37,533 bases of DNA, taken from positions 1-37,533 of the IMG/VR virus record IMGVR_UViG_3300033551_000020. The stretch is one strand, 5' to 3'. The stretch comes from a virus. A model generated the notes under the pieces. That model was not told the origin of the DNA and searched no databases. It worked only from the letters and a program-made list of their open reading frames with translations. The position numbers and the translations under genes were made by a program. Below, piece after piece: positions 6,903 through 14,361 of the stretch (position 1 is the stretch's first letter; every line of letters starts with the position of its first letter).

Positions 6903-7414
6903 CAGGATGCGATTTGCAGGGGGTTGGCGATGGGATGGCCCATCCGCCAGCAGTAGTCGGCCGCGAAGTCCACGAAGCCGTCCCAATCCGCCGCGTGCAC
7001 GTCCCGCCGGTTCTGCTGGTAGGCGTTCACGTAAGCGGACCATTCCATCGGGCCGCGGAAGCGGGCGGGGTCGAAACGCTTGACGCGCTCCACGACCCAC
7101 ATCCCCGGCTCCCGGTAGTTGTCGTCCTCGTCGCGGAGCACCATAACAAGGTAATCATGGCCGCCACGGTCGGTGTCCCACAACTCCCAGCGTGGTTCGT
7201 ACTCGATGCGGCGGGGCTCGCCGTTGGCGTCGTAGCTGCCCGACTTGTGCGGGATGATGCGACCGCGCCGGTTGAACAGCAGGCGCAACGTGGGCTTGTG
7301 GCTCCGAAGCGCCTGCGCTACCCCATCCGGAGGAGCAAGGCGGAAATCATGGTCGATGTGCGGACCGATGATCTCCCGCTCTACGTCTTTGATGTTCAGG
7401 CTGGCCGGCAGCAT
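6902..7414 (-). CDS. Hypothetical protein downstream of the capsid gene (170 aa)
   Basis: The open frame reaches 7558 but its first part would cross the 7441-7479 hairpin and the capsid end, so ATG 7414 (MLPASLNIKDVEREI) is preferred; no strong ribosome site is seen. The protein is rich in Arg, Trp, Tyr and Asp (EYEPRWELWDTDRGGHDYLV, WVVERVKRFDP). It has mixed alpha/beta character and a Trp-rich C-terminal half (AADWDGFVDFAADYCW). A head-region accessory role is suggested by position only. Confidence 0.6.
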   Translation of the reverse strand: MLPASLNIKDVEREIIGPHIDHDFRLAPPDGVAQALRSHKPTLRLLFNRRGRIIPHKSGSYDANGEPRRIEYEPRWELWDTDRGGHDYLVMVLRDEDDNYREPGMWVVERVKRFDPARFRGPMEWSAYVNAYQQNRRDVHAADWDGFVDFAADYCWRMGHPIANPLQIAS

Positions 7415-7440
7415 GACGTTGATTAACTGTAACAGGTGAT

Positions 7441-7479
7441 CCCGCAGGGCTATCCGAATACCTTGGACAGCCCTGCGGG
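7441..7479 (-). terminator. Hairpin after the capsid gene
   Basis: CCCGCAGGGCT (7441-7451) pairs perfectly with AGCCCTGCGGG (7469-7479). Three more pairs follow after one mismatch, leaving a 9-base loop. It begins about seven bases after the capsid stop. There is no T-run, so partial termination or 3'-end protection of the capsid message is likely. Confidence 0.6.
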
Positions 7480-7485
7480 TACTGT

Positions 7486-8754
7486 TTACGTACGGGTGAT
7501 GCCCTCGATCACCGCGTGATTGGCCGGCGCACGCGTCACCATCTCCACGTGCTCGCACCAGTCGGCCGTGAAGGCGTGCACGCGCCCCTCGCCGGTCGTG
7601 ACGCGGTGCAGGATGTTGCCGTCGTCGTCGATCCAGCCGGAGGTGCCCATCTGACGGAAGAAGACATCATCCATCCGCAGCCAGTACATGCGCTGCGGGG
7701 GGCAGTCCTTGTCCTTCACCAGCGGCTTGCCGCCGTACTCGATGGCGTCCTGCCCCGACTTCAGCTCCATCGGGTTCACCTGCCGGCGCTCGCTCACGAG
7801 GTTGTTGACGTGCGTGTCGTGCACGTTCGTGTTGCTGAACGCGACCAGACCGCTCTGGTCCGTGGCCTTGCGGAACAGCGCCGAGTTGGTGGCGCGCATC
7901 GCCCTCTCCAGCAGGATCGGGTCGCCGTTGTACGGCGCCGCGGTGTAGTCCACCACCGTGGACTGGAGCACCGCCCGCCCGGTGCGGGAGAGGTTGAAGT
8001 AGTTGCCGGTGTCCGTGACGAAGCCGGAGACGCCGGTCAGCTCGTTCCCGTCGTTGCGGTTGGTCGAAGAGGAGCCAAGCTGGATCTCTTCGCCGTCCGT
8101 GAGCGTGACCGCCGTGTTCACGGTGATGGTGCCGGCGCTCTCGTCCACGGCGGTGATGGTGCGGGAGACGGCGGCCGTGGCGAACCACACCTCCATGTTC
8201 TCCTTCAGGCACATCACCTTCTCCCAGCCCTCCAGGTCGGACTGCACGTACGTGAGCCCGTAGGGGTCGGAGACGGGGACCGTCGTGCTGGACGTTACCG
8301 CGCCGTCAACCGTGGCGAGGATGGAGTTGCCGTCGCCCCAGCTCTGCCGCTGCTTGGAGAGCCGGTATCCCTCCTTGGTGTCATCCAGCGCCTGCGACAG
8401 CGCGGCCTTGAAGGTGGCGCGGCTCCCCTTGGTGGCGGCGATGGACTGGCCGGTGATGTAGAACGAGCCGTAGAGGCTCTTCACGTAGCCGGTGATGCGG
8501 TCGTAGCGGCCGAAGCCGGGGTTGGGCAGCGAAGCGTTCTCCGCGCGGGCACCGTGGCCCTGCGACGAAGCGGTCTTCAGCGGCTCCACCCAGTTCAGAC
8601 CCACATCCGTGGGCTTGGTCTTGATCCGGGACAGCAGCTCCGTCTTGGTGTTGATGAGGCTGCGGATCTCGTTGACGACGTAGTCCTCCTTCAGGAAGGC
8701 GGCGATGGTGCTTGCCGCACCCGCGTCGTCATAGATTACCTGACGTCCTGCCAT
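7486..8754 (-). CDS. Major capsid protein (422 aa)
   Basis: Identified by order (portal, scaffold, this gene), length and composition. The N-terminus is helical (STIAAFLKEDYVVNEIRSL). A middle beta-rich insert (TITAVDESAGTITVNTAVTL) could be the inserted domain common in P22/N4-type coats. The C-terminus is mixed alpha/beta, as expected for an HK97-type fold (YWLRMDDVFFRQMG, WCEHVEMVTRAPANHAVIEG). It forms the shell around the scaffold encoded just upstream. A hairpin follows the stop. Assignment is by context; I do not recognise a specific coat subfamily. Confidence 0.8.
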   Translation of the reverse strand: MAGRQVIYDDAGAASTIAAFLKEDYVVNEIRSLINTKTELLSRIKTKPTDVGLNWVEPLKTASSQGHGARAENASLPNPGFGRYDRITGYVKSLYGSFYITGQSIAATKGSRATFKAALSQALDDTKEGYRLSKQRQSWGDGNSILATVDGAVTSSTTVPVSDPYGLTYVQSDLEGWEKVMCLKENMEVWFATAAVSRTITAVDESAGTITVNTAVTLTDGEEIQLGSSSTNRNDGNELTGVSGFVTDTGNYFNLSRTGRAVLQSTVVDYTAAPYNGDPILLERAMRATNSALFRKATDQSGLVAFSNTNVHDTHVNNLVSERRQVNPMELKSGQDAIEYGGKPLVKDKDCPPQRMYWLRMDDVFFRQMGTSGWIDDDGNILHRVTTGEGRVHAFTADWCEHVEMVTRAPANHAVIEGITRT

Positions 8755-8822
8755 GGGCGTGTGACTCCTGCTCTGGTTCGTTTGCGTTCAGGCGTCCCCG
8801 GCAGGATGCCAAGGCGCCGTGT

Positions 8823-9959
8823 TCAGTCTCCGAAGAAGCGATCGACCATGCTGTCGATCACGTCATTCTCGCGCTCCGGGCGCACCCACTCCGTCTTGCG
8901 TCCGCCCGGAGCCGCGGTGTTGGGCGGGGTGGTGCGGCGAGCACCGGCCATCTTCGCCGTCCTGCGCACCCGTTCCTGCTGGGCCTTGCGGTCCGCCGCC
9001 TGCTGGGCCTTGGCGGCGTCCCTGCGCTCGCCGGCCAGCCGCTTGGCCACCTTGGCGGCATGCGCCCGCACGTCGGCCGCGGCCACCTTGGTTCCGGAAG
9101 CAGCGGCGCGGCGCAGGAAGTTGTCCACCGAGTCCTGTACGATCTCGATGGACTCCGCCTTGCGCACGCCCAGCTTGCCCGCCTCGTCCTGCACCAGCCT
9201 CCGCACCGTCTCCGCAACCCGCTGCTCGGACACCCGCTGCTGCGTGGCCCGCGTCTGCCCCTCACGATGGTTCTGCATGGCGATGGAGCGTTCGCCGTCG
9301 AACACCCGGCGCGCCCGCGGATCGTCGGAAAGCTCCTGCACCCGGTCCAGCGCGGCGGCCAGCAGCTCCGGGTTGCGGAGGCCGAGATCCACCAGCACCG
9401 TCTCGGTGAACAGCTCCGGCTTGGCGTCGGCCACCGTCAGAAGGAAGTGCTCTCCCCCCGCGGGCGTGGCGAGGTCGGCCATGAACTGCTCGTATTCGGT
9501 CTGGTAGCCACGGGCAGCGGATACCTCCTGTTCCGCGGCCTTGCGCAGCTCCGCCACCGCCTGCGTCTTGCGGGTGTAGTCCCGCAGCAGGCTCTTATAC
9601 GCCCGCTCCGCCACGGCCTTGGCCTTGGGGTCGCGGATGCGGTCGATCTCCTTGCGGTCGAAGGGGCTCTCCTCGTCGGCGTCGCCGTCCTCCTCGTCGG
9701 AGCGCTCGCCAGTGGCCTCGCCCTCGTCCGCCTCATCCTCGCCTTCGTCGCCAAGCCCGGTGTCGTCTTCAAGGTCGGAGTCCGAATCGCTCAAGCCGTC
9801 GCCAAGCGTCTCCAGGTCTTCCGTATCCTCTCCATCGGTCGAGCCCGCGTCGTCGTCAAGAACGGTCCCGTCTTCGTCCAGCGTATCCGCCGCGTCGGTA
9901 CCGCCGAAGTGGCGGTCGAAGATGTCGTCGGGGATGGACGTGCCCTGCATGTCGCTCAT
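8823..9959 (-). CDS. Scaffold protein (378 aa)
   Basis: The sequence has the features of phage scaffolds: a very acidic N-terminal third (repeated Asp/Glu/Gly, about residues 18-95), a long charged helical/coiled-coil middle (AVAERAYKSLLRDYTRKTQ, RKAAEQEVSAARGYQTEYEQ), and a strongly basic Ala/Arg/Gln C-terminal helix (about 285-340) that could bind coat. It lies directly upstream of the capsid gene and downstream of portal, as in P22-like phages. Start ATG 9959 has AGAGG upstream. It should be needed for head assembly and leave the mature particle. Confidence 0.8.
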   Translation of the reverse strand: MSDMQGTSIPDDIFDRHFGGTDAADTLDEDGTVLDDDAGSTDGEDTEDLETLGDGLSDSDSDLEDDTGLGDEGEDEADEGEATGERSDEEDGDADEESPFDRKEIDRIRDPKAKAVAERAYKSLLRDYTRKTQAVAELRKAAEQEVSAARGYQTEYEQFMADLATPAGGEHFLLTVADAKPELFTETVLVDLGLRNPELLAAALDRVQELSDDPRARRVFDGERSIAMQNHREGQTRATQQRVSEQRVAETVRRLVQDEAGKLGVRKAESIEIVQDSVDNFLRRAAASGTKVAAADVRAHAAKVAKRLAGERRDAAKAQQAADRKAQQERVRRTAKMAGARRTTPPNTAAPGGRKTEWVRPERENDVIDSMVDRFFGD

Positions 9960-10078
9960 CTGTGGTGCCTCTGTGCCGGATGATTGTGCCGCAGGGACCA
10001 GAGGTGGACCGTGCTGCGGGAACGGGGTGGAAACTGGTGACTGTGGATGCCTCGTGGGTGAGGATGTACGACAAACTG

Positions 10079-10129
10079 TTTTTGGTCGATACCCTTTGCT
10101 CTTGACTTACGGCATATAGGGATTAGATT
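10079..10129 (+). promoter_or_regulatory. Plus-strand promoter in front of repeat array 1 (copy 2)
   Basis: TTTTTGGTCGAT (10079-10090), ACCCT (10091-10095), TTGACT (10102-10107), a 16-base spacer and TAGATT (10124-10129). The first three blocks match those at 767-797. It points away from the scaffold gene into the array, where no plus-strand coding gene is evident. Confidence 0.6.
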
Positions 10130-10132
10130 GAA

Positions 10133-10390
10133 CCACTGTCGAGCCGACAGTGGAAAGACAACCGAATCATATAAGAGCAAGCCGTGACGTACGAGCAACC
10201 CGGTATGGTCTAAGCGAGTTGAGTAACGGTAGTCACCCGAGTGCAGAACAAGCCGTATTCTAGTGAGTCACCCGAAGGCAGCGAGCGAGCCGTAGGACCC
10301 CAATTCACCCAGCGAAGGGCAGCGAGTCTAAGCAGTTGAGGCCACCGGAAGCATGCAGCGTCACCAATGGCCGTCAGGGACAGGTTCCCG
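10133..10390 (+). repeat. Periodic repeat array 1a (alternating motifs A and B)
   Basis: Motif A (about GAGCCGT; GCCG(T) at 10143, 10181, 10252, 10289, and degenerate near 10219 and 10326) alternates with motif B (about GTCACCCG; ACC(C)G at 10161, 10198, 10235, 10270, 10307, 10344). A recurs about every 37 bp and B falls about 18 bp later. The first A lies in the loop of a perfect 9-bp hairpin, CCACTGTCG (10133-10141) with CGACAGTGG (10145-10153). The period is not a multiple of three and no gene is seen here, so the region is non-coding. It stops near the 3' end of the small membrane gene at 10374. Confidence 0.8.
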
Positions 10391-10673
10391 CGCCCTGACG
10401 GCCGGACTCCTGGTCGTCGCGGGCGCGCTGGGCGCAGAGCCACTGGATCTGCTGCTCCATGTCGGAGAAGCGGGCCTCATAATTCCGGTCCAGCGCGTTC
10501 TGCGCATCCAGGGCGCGTTCCATGTCGGTACGGAGGCGCTGAGTATCCGCCTCGTTCTCGTTGGTGCGATACTCGGTGCGCGCCACGGCCACGAACACAC
10601 CCATGGCCGGGAGGATGAAGGCAAGCACCCAGCGAGGGACACGCAGGTCGTTGTTGTAGTCGGATTCAGTCAT
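10374..10673 (-). CDS. Small membrane-anchored coiled-coil protein (99 aa)
   Basis: Starts at ATG 10673; the longer frame to 10970 runs into the repeat array and is not coding. A short N-terminus precedes one transmembrane helix (WVLAFILPAMGVFVAVA, about 15-31). A charged coiled coil follows (about 40-85; MERALDAQNALDRNYEARFS) and then a polar tail. The shape resembles the protein at 290-703. The gene sits alone between the two halves of the repeat array, on the strand opposite to the array promoter, with no strong ribosome site. Function unknown; a lysis, spanin-like or exclusion role is possible. Confidence 0.65.
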   Translation of the reverse strand: MTESDYNNDLRVPRWVLAFILPAMGVFVAVARTEYRTNENEADTQRLRTDMERALDAQNALDRNYEARFSDMEQQIQWLCAQRARDDQESGRQGAGTCP

Positions 10674-10686
10674 GGCCCTGGAGTCA

Positions 10687-11186
10687 ACCTTCACCGAAGT
10701 GTGCCACCATGCCAAGGTCATCTCCGTAGGTCGAAGCGAGCCGTAACGGCACGAGTCTCCCGTGGTACCCCAGCGAGTCGGCGTATCCAAAGCAAACCGA
10801 AAAAAGGGAACGATCCGAAGTATAGGAGCCACCCGTCGTATCGAAGCGAGTTGAAATTTCAGAGACGCCCGTATTGCAGGAACGAGCCGCAGCGAACGAG
10901 TAACCCTTTGGATAAAGAGCGAGCCAGCGTTTTTGAGACACCCGTCATCGACTAGCAAGCCGTGGTTCACGATACACCCGACGCTACTAGAGCGAGCCGT
11001 GCGAGCTGTGAGTAACCCGTAGCAGACTAGCGAGCCTAGCGCAAACGAGTAATCCGGTGCCCTCTAACGAGCCGTGCCACTTAACTCACCCTGATTGACC
11101 AGAACGAGCCGTGTCCGGGAAGCCACCCTTCTGTCCTTGAACGAGCCGTAGCGTTGGAGTCACCCAACTGCGAAGAACGAAGCGCA
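10687..11186 (+). repeat. Periodic repeat array 1b (alternating motifs A and B)
   Basis: The longest array. A sites (consensus RACGAGCCGT) have their GCCGT core at 10703, 10740, 10777, 10814, 10850, 10886, 10923, 10959, 10996, 11034, 11071, 11108, 11145 and about 11181: steps of 36-38 bp. B sites (consensus GAGTMACCCGT) lie 17-19 bp after each A: 10758, 10796, 10831, 10867, 10903, 10940, 10976, 11015, 11052, 11088, 11125, 11162, with weaker ones at 10687 and 10723. The bases between motifs are unrelated from unit to unit. Both motifs fit the broader pattern GYRASCCGT, so it may be one roughly 18-bp element in two alternating versions. Confidence 0.9.
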
Positions 11187-11220
11187 GGCCGCCTACATGG
11201 ATGTAGGCGGCCTGCGCTTC
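11179..11220. terminator. Perfect 20-bp hairpin between array 1 and the portal gene
   Basis: GAAGCGCAGGCCGCCTACAT (11179-11198) is followed after GG by its exact reverse complement (11201-11220). It lies one base from the portal stop (11222) and just after the last array unit, so it can end leftward portal transcription and rightward array transcription. There is no clear T-run on either side. Confidence 0.75.
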
Positions 11221-11221
11221 C

Positions 11222-13519
11222 TCAGTTCAACAGCCCGCCTCCCGCAGCATCTTCAAGCCCCTGCTCCAGCATGTCCGCCTCGGCCCCCAACGGGTCCAGC
11301 GCGGCCCCCATGCCACCCATCGGCCCCGGCGCGGTTTCTCCGCCCTCCTGCGGCATCCCACCGGGCGCGCCTCCGGCCAGCATCATGGCCTCCTGCATGC
11401 GCTGCTGGTCGATGGCGGCCTTCACCGCAAGGAAACGCTGCTGCAACACCATCTGCGCTTCCTCCGGCCACTCCTTCCACTCAGCGCCGGCCAGCGTACG
11501 TCGATGCTGGCGGTAGTGCACGGCGAGGTTCTGCCACGGCTGCGGGATAACCAGCTCCGTGGGGTCGTCCATCCCGTCCATGCCGCCGAGCAGGCTGATC
11601 TGCTCCTCGATGCGCATGGCCTCGGCCACGTCGCCGTCCTCCGACTCGTACGCCGCCTCCAGCCCGCCGAGCTGGAGCGCACGGGCAAAGCGGGCCGGGT
11701 CGGGCCGCCCCGTCTCCGGGTCGTTGAACAGGACGGGGAAGCGCTGCGCCAGATCCATGATAACCGCCTGCCGCGCAACCTCGCTCCCCGGCCGGCTGCT
11801 CCCCGCCTGCGGGATGACGTCCACCGCGCCCTCCAGGTCGGAGGCGCGGAAGCTCTGCACCATGTAGCGGCGATCCGGCCCCGCGGCGTAGTACAGCCGC
11901 TCGTCCGTGTAGTTGTTCTTGATGAGGATGAGCCACGCACCGGCAAGGTCCGCCACCGCTTCCTCCGCGGAGGCGAGGAAGGGACCAAGGTCCGCGTCGT
12001 CTGCCTCCTGAAGCTGCATGATGGCAATGCCAGCCGTCACCCCGCCCGTGGTCCCGCCCTGCGACACCGCCCGCATCCCCGTCACCCGCTCGAAGTCTAC
12101 CAGCAGGCGTTCCCGCTCCTGATACACGGACGCGGGGAGCGCCGGTACCGGCATGGGCTCCGGCTTGTACGGGTAGGTGTACCGCACCACCTCGCCCGGC
12201 TCCGTGGTGAAGGTGCCCTTCTTGATCCCCGCCTGATTGGGCACCGCGTACTTGCCGTTGGCGAACAGTCGATGGTGCTCCGCGATGCGGGCGGACAGCT
12301 CGTTGTATTCCCGGTTGATCGCGACCGCCGCCTCCAGCTTGCTCATGCCGTGGTAGCGGCCGGGCACGATGATGTCCTGCGTGTGGATCAGGCGGAACAG
12401 GCCGTCCGGCAGATCTTGCGGCTCCTCCAGCAGCACGTCGCCCACGCTCACCCAGTGACGCCCCTCCGGGAAGTCGGCGCACTGCTTCTCGTAGTAGAAC
12501 TTCACCAGCGCCCGTGGCAGGCTCTTCTGCCGCTCGTCCCGCGGCGAGACGCCGAACTCGCTGCCGTCGCTCAGTCGCCCGTCCAGCATGCCGCTGAGGG
12601 TGGAGAGAATCCCCATGACCGTGGACAGGTCTTCCGCCTGCACCTTGGCCGCCGCCTCCGGCCAGCGCTTCGCGATCTCGCGCAGACTCATGGGCTCCGT
12701 GACGATGAACCACGTCACGTCCTCGTCGCAGGTAGCTTCCGGGTTGACGCGCACCTGGAACGGCGAGTAGACGCGGAAGTCCACCTCGCCCTCCTCCACC
12801 ACGTGCGCCTTGGCCCCCGGACGCGGACGCCCATCCTCGCCCAGCATGGGTTCGCCCTCCGCGTCGTAGGGCACCGTCAGGATCTCGGTGGCCGGGACCA
12901 GCATCCCCGGCTCGTCCTCGCTCTCCACCAGCAGCGGCGTGACCCCGTCCGCCTCGTAGACCGGGCACTCCATCTCCGCCTCCAGCCGCTTGATGCGGCC
13001 GGCGCGGGGGTTCCAGAAGGGGAGCGCGTAGCCGTTGCCCGTGAGGATCGTCCAGCCGCAGAAATGACGGTAGCGGCGAGCCGCCTTCAGCTCCGTCCAC
13101 TTGGCCTCGATCAGGTCATCCCCGAGCTGGGCCGCCTTCATGTCCTTGGGATCGGACGACGCCGGCACCACCTGCGTGGCCGGGCGGGTCTTCGTGACCT
13201 TGGCCAGATAGGTGTTGTAGAAGGGGAGGCAGAGATTGTAGGTGGGCTTCAGCTTCCAGAGCGGGTCGGTGCGGTCCACCCGGAAGCCGTCCCGCCCCAG
13301 CCGGTGCCAGTGCTGTCCCACCAGGAACAGCAGGTTCTGCTGCCACGCGAGATGGAGCGGGCGGAGGTACTGCGTCTGCTCATCCCACAGCGCGGTCAGG
13401 TACGCGGCATAGGCGCGACGGGCGGTGTCGTTCCAGCCCGCGGTGCCGGGCAGCACGGTGGGGTACGGAGCCGGGCCGTGGTCGCCTACGGGCGTGGTGA
13501 GGTCGTTGTGCTCGTGCAA
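11222..13519 (-). CDS. Portal protein, P22-like (765 aa)
   Basis: Large portal downstream of terminase and upstream of scaffold and capsid. The N-terminal part has the long helical stretch and the Asn/Tyr/Lys/Arg-Pro segment common in P22-type portals (FYNTYLAKVTKTRPATQVVP, then DPKDMKAAQLGDDLIEAKW). A middle region reads RVNPEATCDEDVTWFIVTEP. The C-terminal part has AVAINREYNELSARIAEHH and a Gln/Met/Gly-rich tail (about 700-765). Length is close to the roughly 725 residues of P22 gp1. It forms the dodecameric DNA channel at one capsid vertex and docks the terminase. The first start codon is TTG 13519 without a clear ribosome site, so the exact start is uncertain. Confidence 0.85.
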   Translation of the reverse strand: MHEHNDLTTPVGDHGPAPYPTVLPGTAGWNDTARRAYAAYLTALWDEQTQYLRPLHLAWQQNLLFLVGQHWHRLGRDGFRVDRTDPLWKLKPTYNLCLPFYNTYLAKVTKTRPATQVVPASSDPKDMKAAQLGDDLIEAKWTELKAARRYRHFCGWTILTGNGYALPFWNPRAGRIKRLEAEMECPVYEADGVTPLLVESEDEPGMLVPATEILTVPYDAEGEPMLGEDGRPRPGAKAHVVEEGEVDFRVYSPFQVRVNPEATCDEDVTWFIVTEPMSLREIAKRWPEAAAKVQAEDLSTVMGILSTLSGMLDGRLSDGSEFGVSPRDERQKSLPRALVKFYYEKQCADFPEGRHWVSVGDVLLEEPQDLPDGLFRLIHTQDIIVPGRYHGMSKLEAAVAINREYNELSARIAEHHRLFANGKYAVPNQAGIKKGTFTTEPGEVVRYTYPYKPEPMPVPALPASVYQERERLLVDFERVTGMRAVSQGGTTGGVTAGIAIMQLQEADDADLGPFLASAEEAVADLAGAWLILIKNNYTDERLYYAAGPDRRYMVQSFRASDLEGAVDVIPQAGSSRPGSEVARQAVIMDLAQRFPVLFNDPETGRPDPARFARALQLGGLEAAYESEDGDVAEAMRIEEQISLLGGMDGMDDPTELVIPQPWQNLAVHYRQHRRTLAGAEWKEWPEEAQMVLQQRFLAVKAAIDQQRMQEAMMLAGGAPGGMPQEGGETAPGPMGGMGAALDPLGAEADMLEQGLEDAAGGGLLN

Positions 13520-13525
13520 GGAAGG

Positions 13526-13583
13526 ACGCTCTCCGGGTGGACGGCGCCGCGGGCTGGCGGTCGCCTCGCTACCCGGAGAGCGT
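13526..13583 (-). other. Long hairpin in the portal leader
   Basis: ACGCTCTCCGGGT (13526-13538) pairs perfectly over 13 bp with ACCCGGAGAGCGT (13571-13583) around a GC-rich loop of 32 bases. It covers the region just upstream of the portal TTG start, so it could end the upstream small-gene transcript or control portal translation. The rest of the gap to 13652 holds no gene that I can see. Confidence 0.55.
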
Positions 13584-13652
13584 AGTGTGTGTGTTGATTT
13601 TGGGGTAGATCTGAGCCCTCGCCTGCCAGTGAAAGAGTGGAGGGGGCGGGGG

Positions 13653-13940
13653 TCAGTAGCAGGAGGCGCAGCGGCCGTTCTCGTGAATGGACGACTCGCT
13701 CATTGCAAACCCGCAGTCGGCGCAGAACCCGTAGCCGGTAGGCAGGCCACGGACGCGAGAACCACGTACGCCATAGCCATCGAGCGGGTAGACGGTCGCC
13801 TCGTGATGCGGGCGCTCGCCACAGCGGCGAGCCTCAGCCTTGGCGTCCGTCGCGCTCTCCGCGAAGACCGCGATCCGGATGTGTGCCCCTCCGTCGTTCA
13901 CCGATACGCTCCACGCCCGAAGTCCCGTCGTCATGCTCAT
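13653..13940 (-). CDS. Small zinc-ribbon protein (95 aa)
   Basis: First gene behind the repeated promoter at 13961-14014; ATG 13940 (a second ATG lies at 13934). The N-terminal two thirds are alpha/beta (RAWSVSVNDGGAHIRIAVFA, ATDAKAEARRCGERPHH). The C-terminus has CADC, then CASC just before the end (Cys-x2-Cys ... Cys-x2-Cys), a likely zinc ribbon. Function unknown; it may be a small regulator or nucleic-acid-binding accessory protein. Confidence 0.65.
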   Translation of the reverse strand: MSMTTGLRAWSVSVNDGGAHIRIAVFAESATDAKAEARRCGERPHHEATVYPLDGYGVRGSRVRGLPTGYGFCADCGFAMSESSIHENGRCASCY

Positions 13941-13960
13941 GCTCCGCCTGCGACGTGCTG

Positions 13961-14014
13961 TGGGTTGGTTGACTTCACTGTACCTAAGTTAACTTGGGCT
14001 ATATGAGAAGTCAA
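13961..14014 (-). promoter_or_regulatory. Repeated minus-strand promoter with dyad, copy 1
   Basis: On the minus strand -35 TTGACT (14014-14009), a 17-base spacer and -10 TAACTT (13991-13986). The -10 lies inside the perfect palindrome AAGTTAACTT (13986-13995), and a second TTGACTTC on the plus strand (13969-13976) gives the whole site an inverted-repeat look. The 28 bases at 13961-13988 match those at 17163-17190 with one change. It should drive the gene at 13653-13940. Confidence 0.65.
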
Positions 14015-14110
14015 GGGCCACGTTACGACGCGTCGCTAGTTCATGGACCTGGCCCGCCTTCATGGGGCGGCACGCGACGATTGGCCGCGGATGGATGGAG
14101 CTTCCCATGA

Positions 14111-14275
14111 TTATTGAAGTTCGGAGCGACGCGGTATCGGTCGCTGCCTCCCGCAGTAGTCGCAGATGCCGGTCGCCGGCCACGTGCGCTTCACCGTGTG
14201 GTCGTCGTAGGCAATCTCCACTGCACCCTCCGACGTGATGTACCACGACTCCCACCCGTTGACACGGCGTTTCAC
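14111..14275 (-). CDS. 54-residue CxxC protein
   Basis: Starts at GTG 14275, which overlaps the upstream TGA as GTGA. Protein: VKRRVNGWESWYITSEGAVE, then a charged stretch with DDHTVKRTWP, then GICDYCGRQRP with a Cys-x2-Cys pair and a basic end. The beta-rich start and short zinc-knuckle-like end suggest a nucleic-acid or protein-binding mini-protein. Good third-position GC and exact coupling support it, although no ribosome site is visible. Confidence 0.5.
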   Translation of the reverse strand: MKRRVNGWESWYITSEGAVEIAYDDHTVKRTWPATGICDYCGRQRPIPRRSELQ

Positions 14276-14361
14276 CGTGATGTAGGCGTTCCGCCCGCAG
14301 TGGGGGCCGCGAACGCACCCACGATCACTGACACACAGATGACGATCAGGTTCTCCATCAT
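14272..14361 (-). CDS. 29-residue membrane mini-protein
   Basis: ATG 14361 overlaps the upstream TGA and has AAGGAG eight bases before it, a strong ribosome site. The peptide MMENLIVICVSVIVGAFAAP is almost wholly one hydrophobic helix, followed by a short polar tail (TAGGTPTSR). It is coupled at both ends. Such single-span mini-proteins are common in phage accessory regions; function unknown. Confidence 0.5.
   Translation of the reverse strand: MMENLIVICVSVIVGAFAAPTAGGTPTSR

Larger units (their letters stand above)
10133..11220 (+). ncRNA. Hypothetical repeat-containing non-coding RNA
   Basis: A plus-strand promoter ends at 10129, a 9-bp hairpin starts at 10133, both halves of the repeat array follow in the same orientation, and a perfect 20-bp hairpin closes the region at 11179-11220. 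Together these would give an RNA of about 1.1 kb with structured ends. It would be antisense to the membrane-protein gene at 10374-10673. No RNA family was recognised, and transcription is inferred from the DNA alone. Confidence 0.3.

Noticed and set aside
7516-9507. Long plus-strand open frame opposite the capsid and scaffold genes
   Set aside because: It is opposite two well-supported minus-strand genes; its Val/His/Arg/Gly-rich, low-complexity sequence has no domain, as expected for a GC-rich shadow frame.
10353-10955. Plus-strand 200-codon frame across array 1
   Set aside because: The repeat spacing (36, 37 or 38 bp) would shift the codon phase from unit to unit, so repeats cannot encode a repeated peptide; the sequence looks random.
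10133-11186. CRISPR array
   Set aside because: The period of about 37 bp is too short for repeat plus spacer, only 8-10 bases per motif are conserved, two motifs alternate, and no cas gene is present.
11481-13100. 539-codon minus-strand frame inside the portal gene
   Set aside because: Out-of-frame shadow with Gly/Arg/Ala bias; the 765-codon frame is the portal.
11504-13585. Long plus-strand open frame opposite the portal gene
   Set aside because: Same shadow effect; the portal reading shows recognisable portal segments and the plus frame does not.
13989-14108. 39-codon minus-strand frame between the CxxC gene and the promoter
   Set aside because: Its last part overlaps the promoter and palindrome, no ribosome site is seen, and the peptide has no character of its own.
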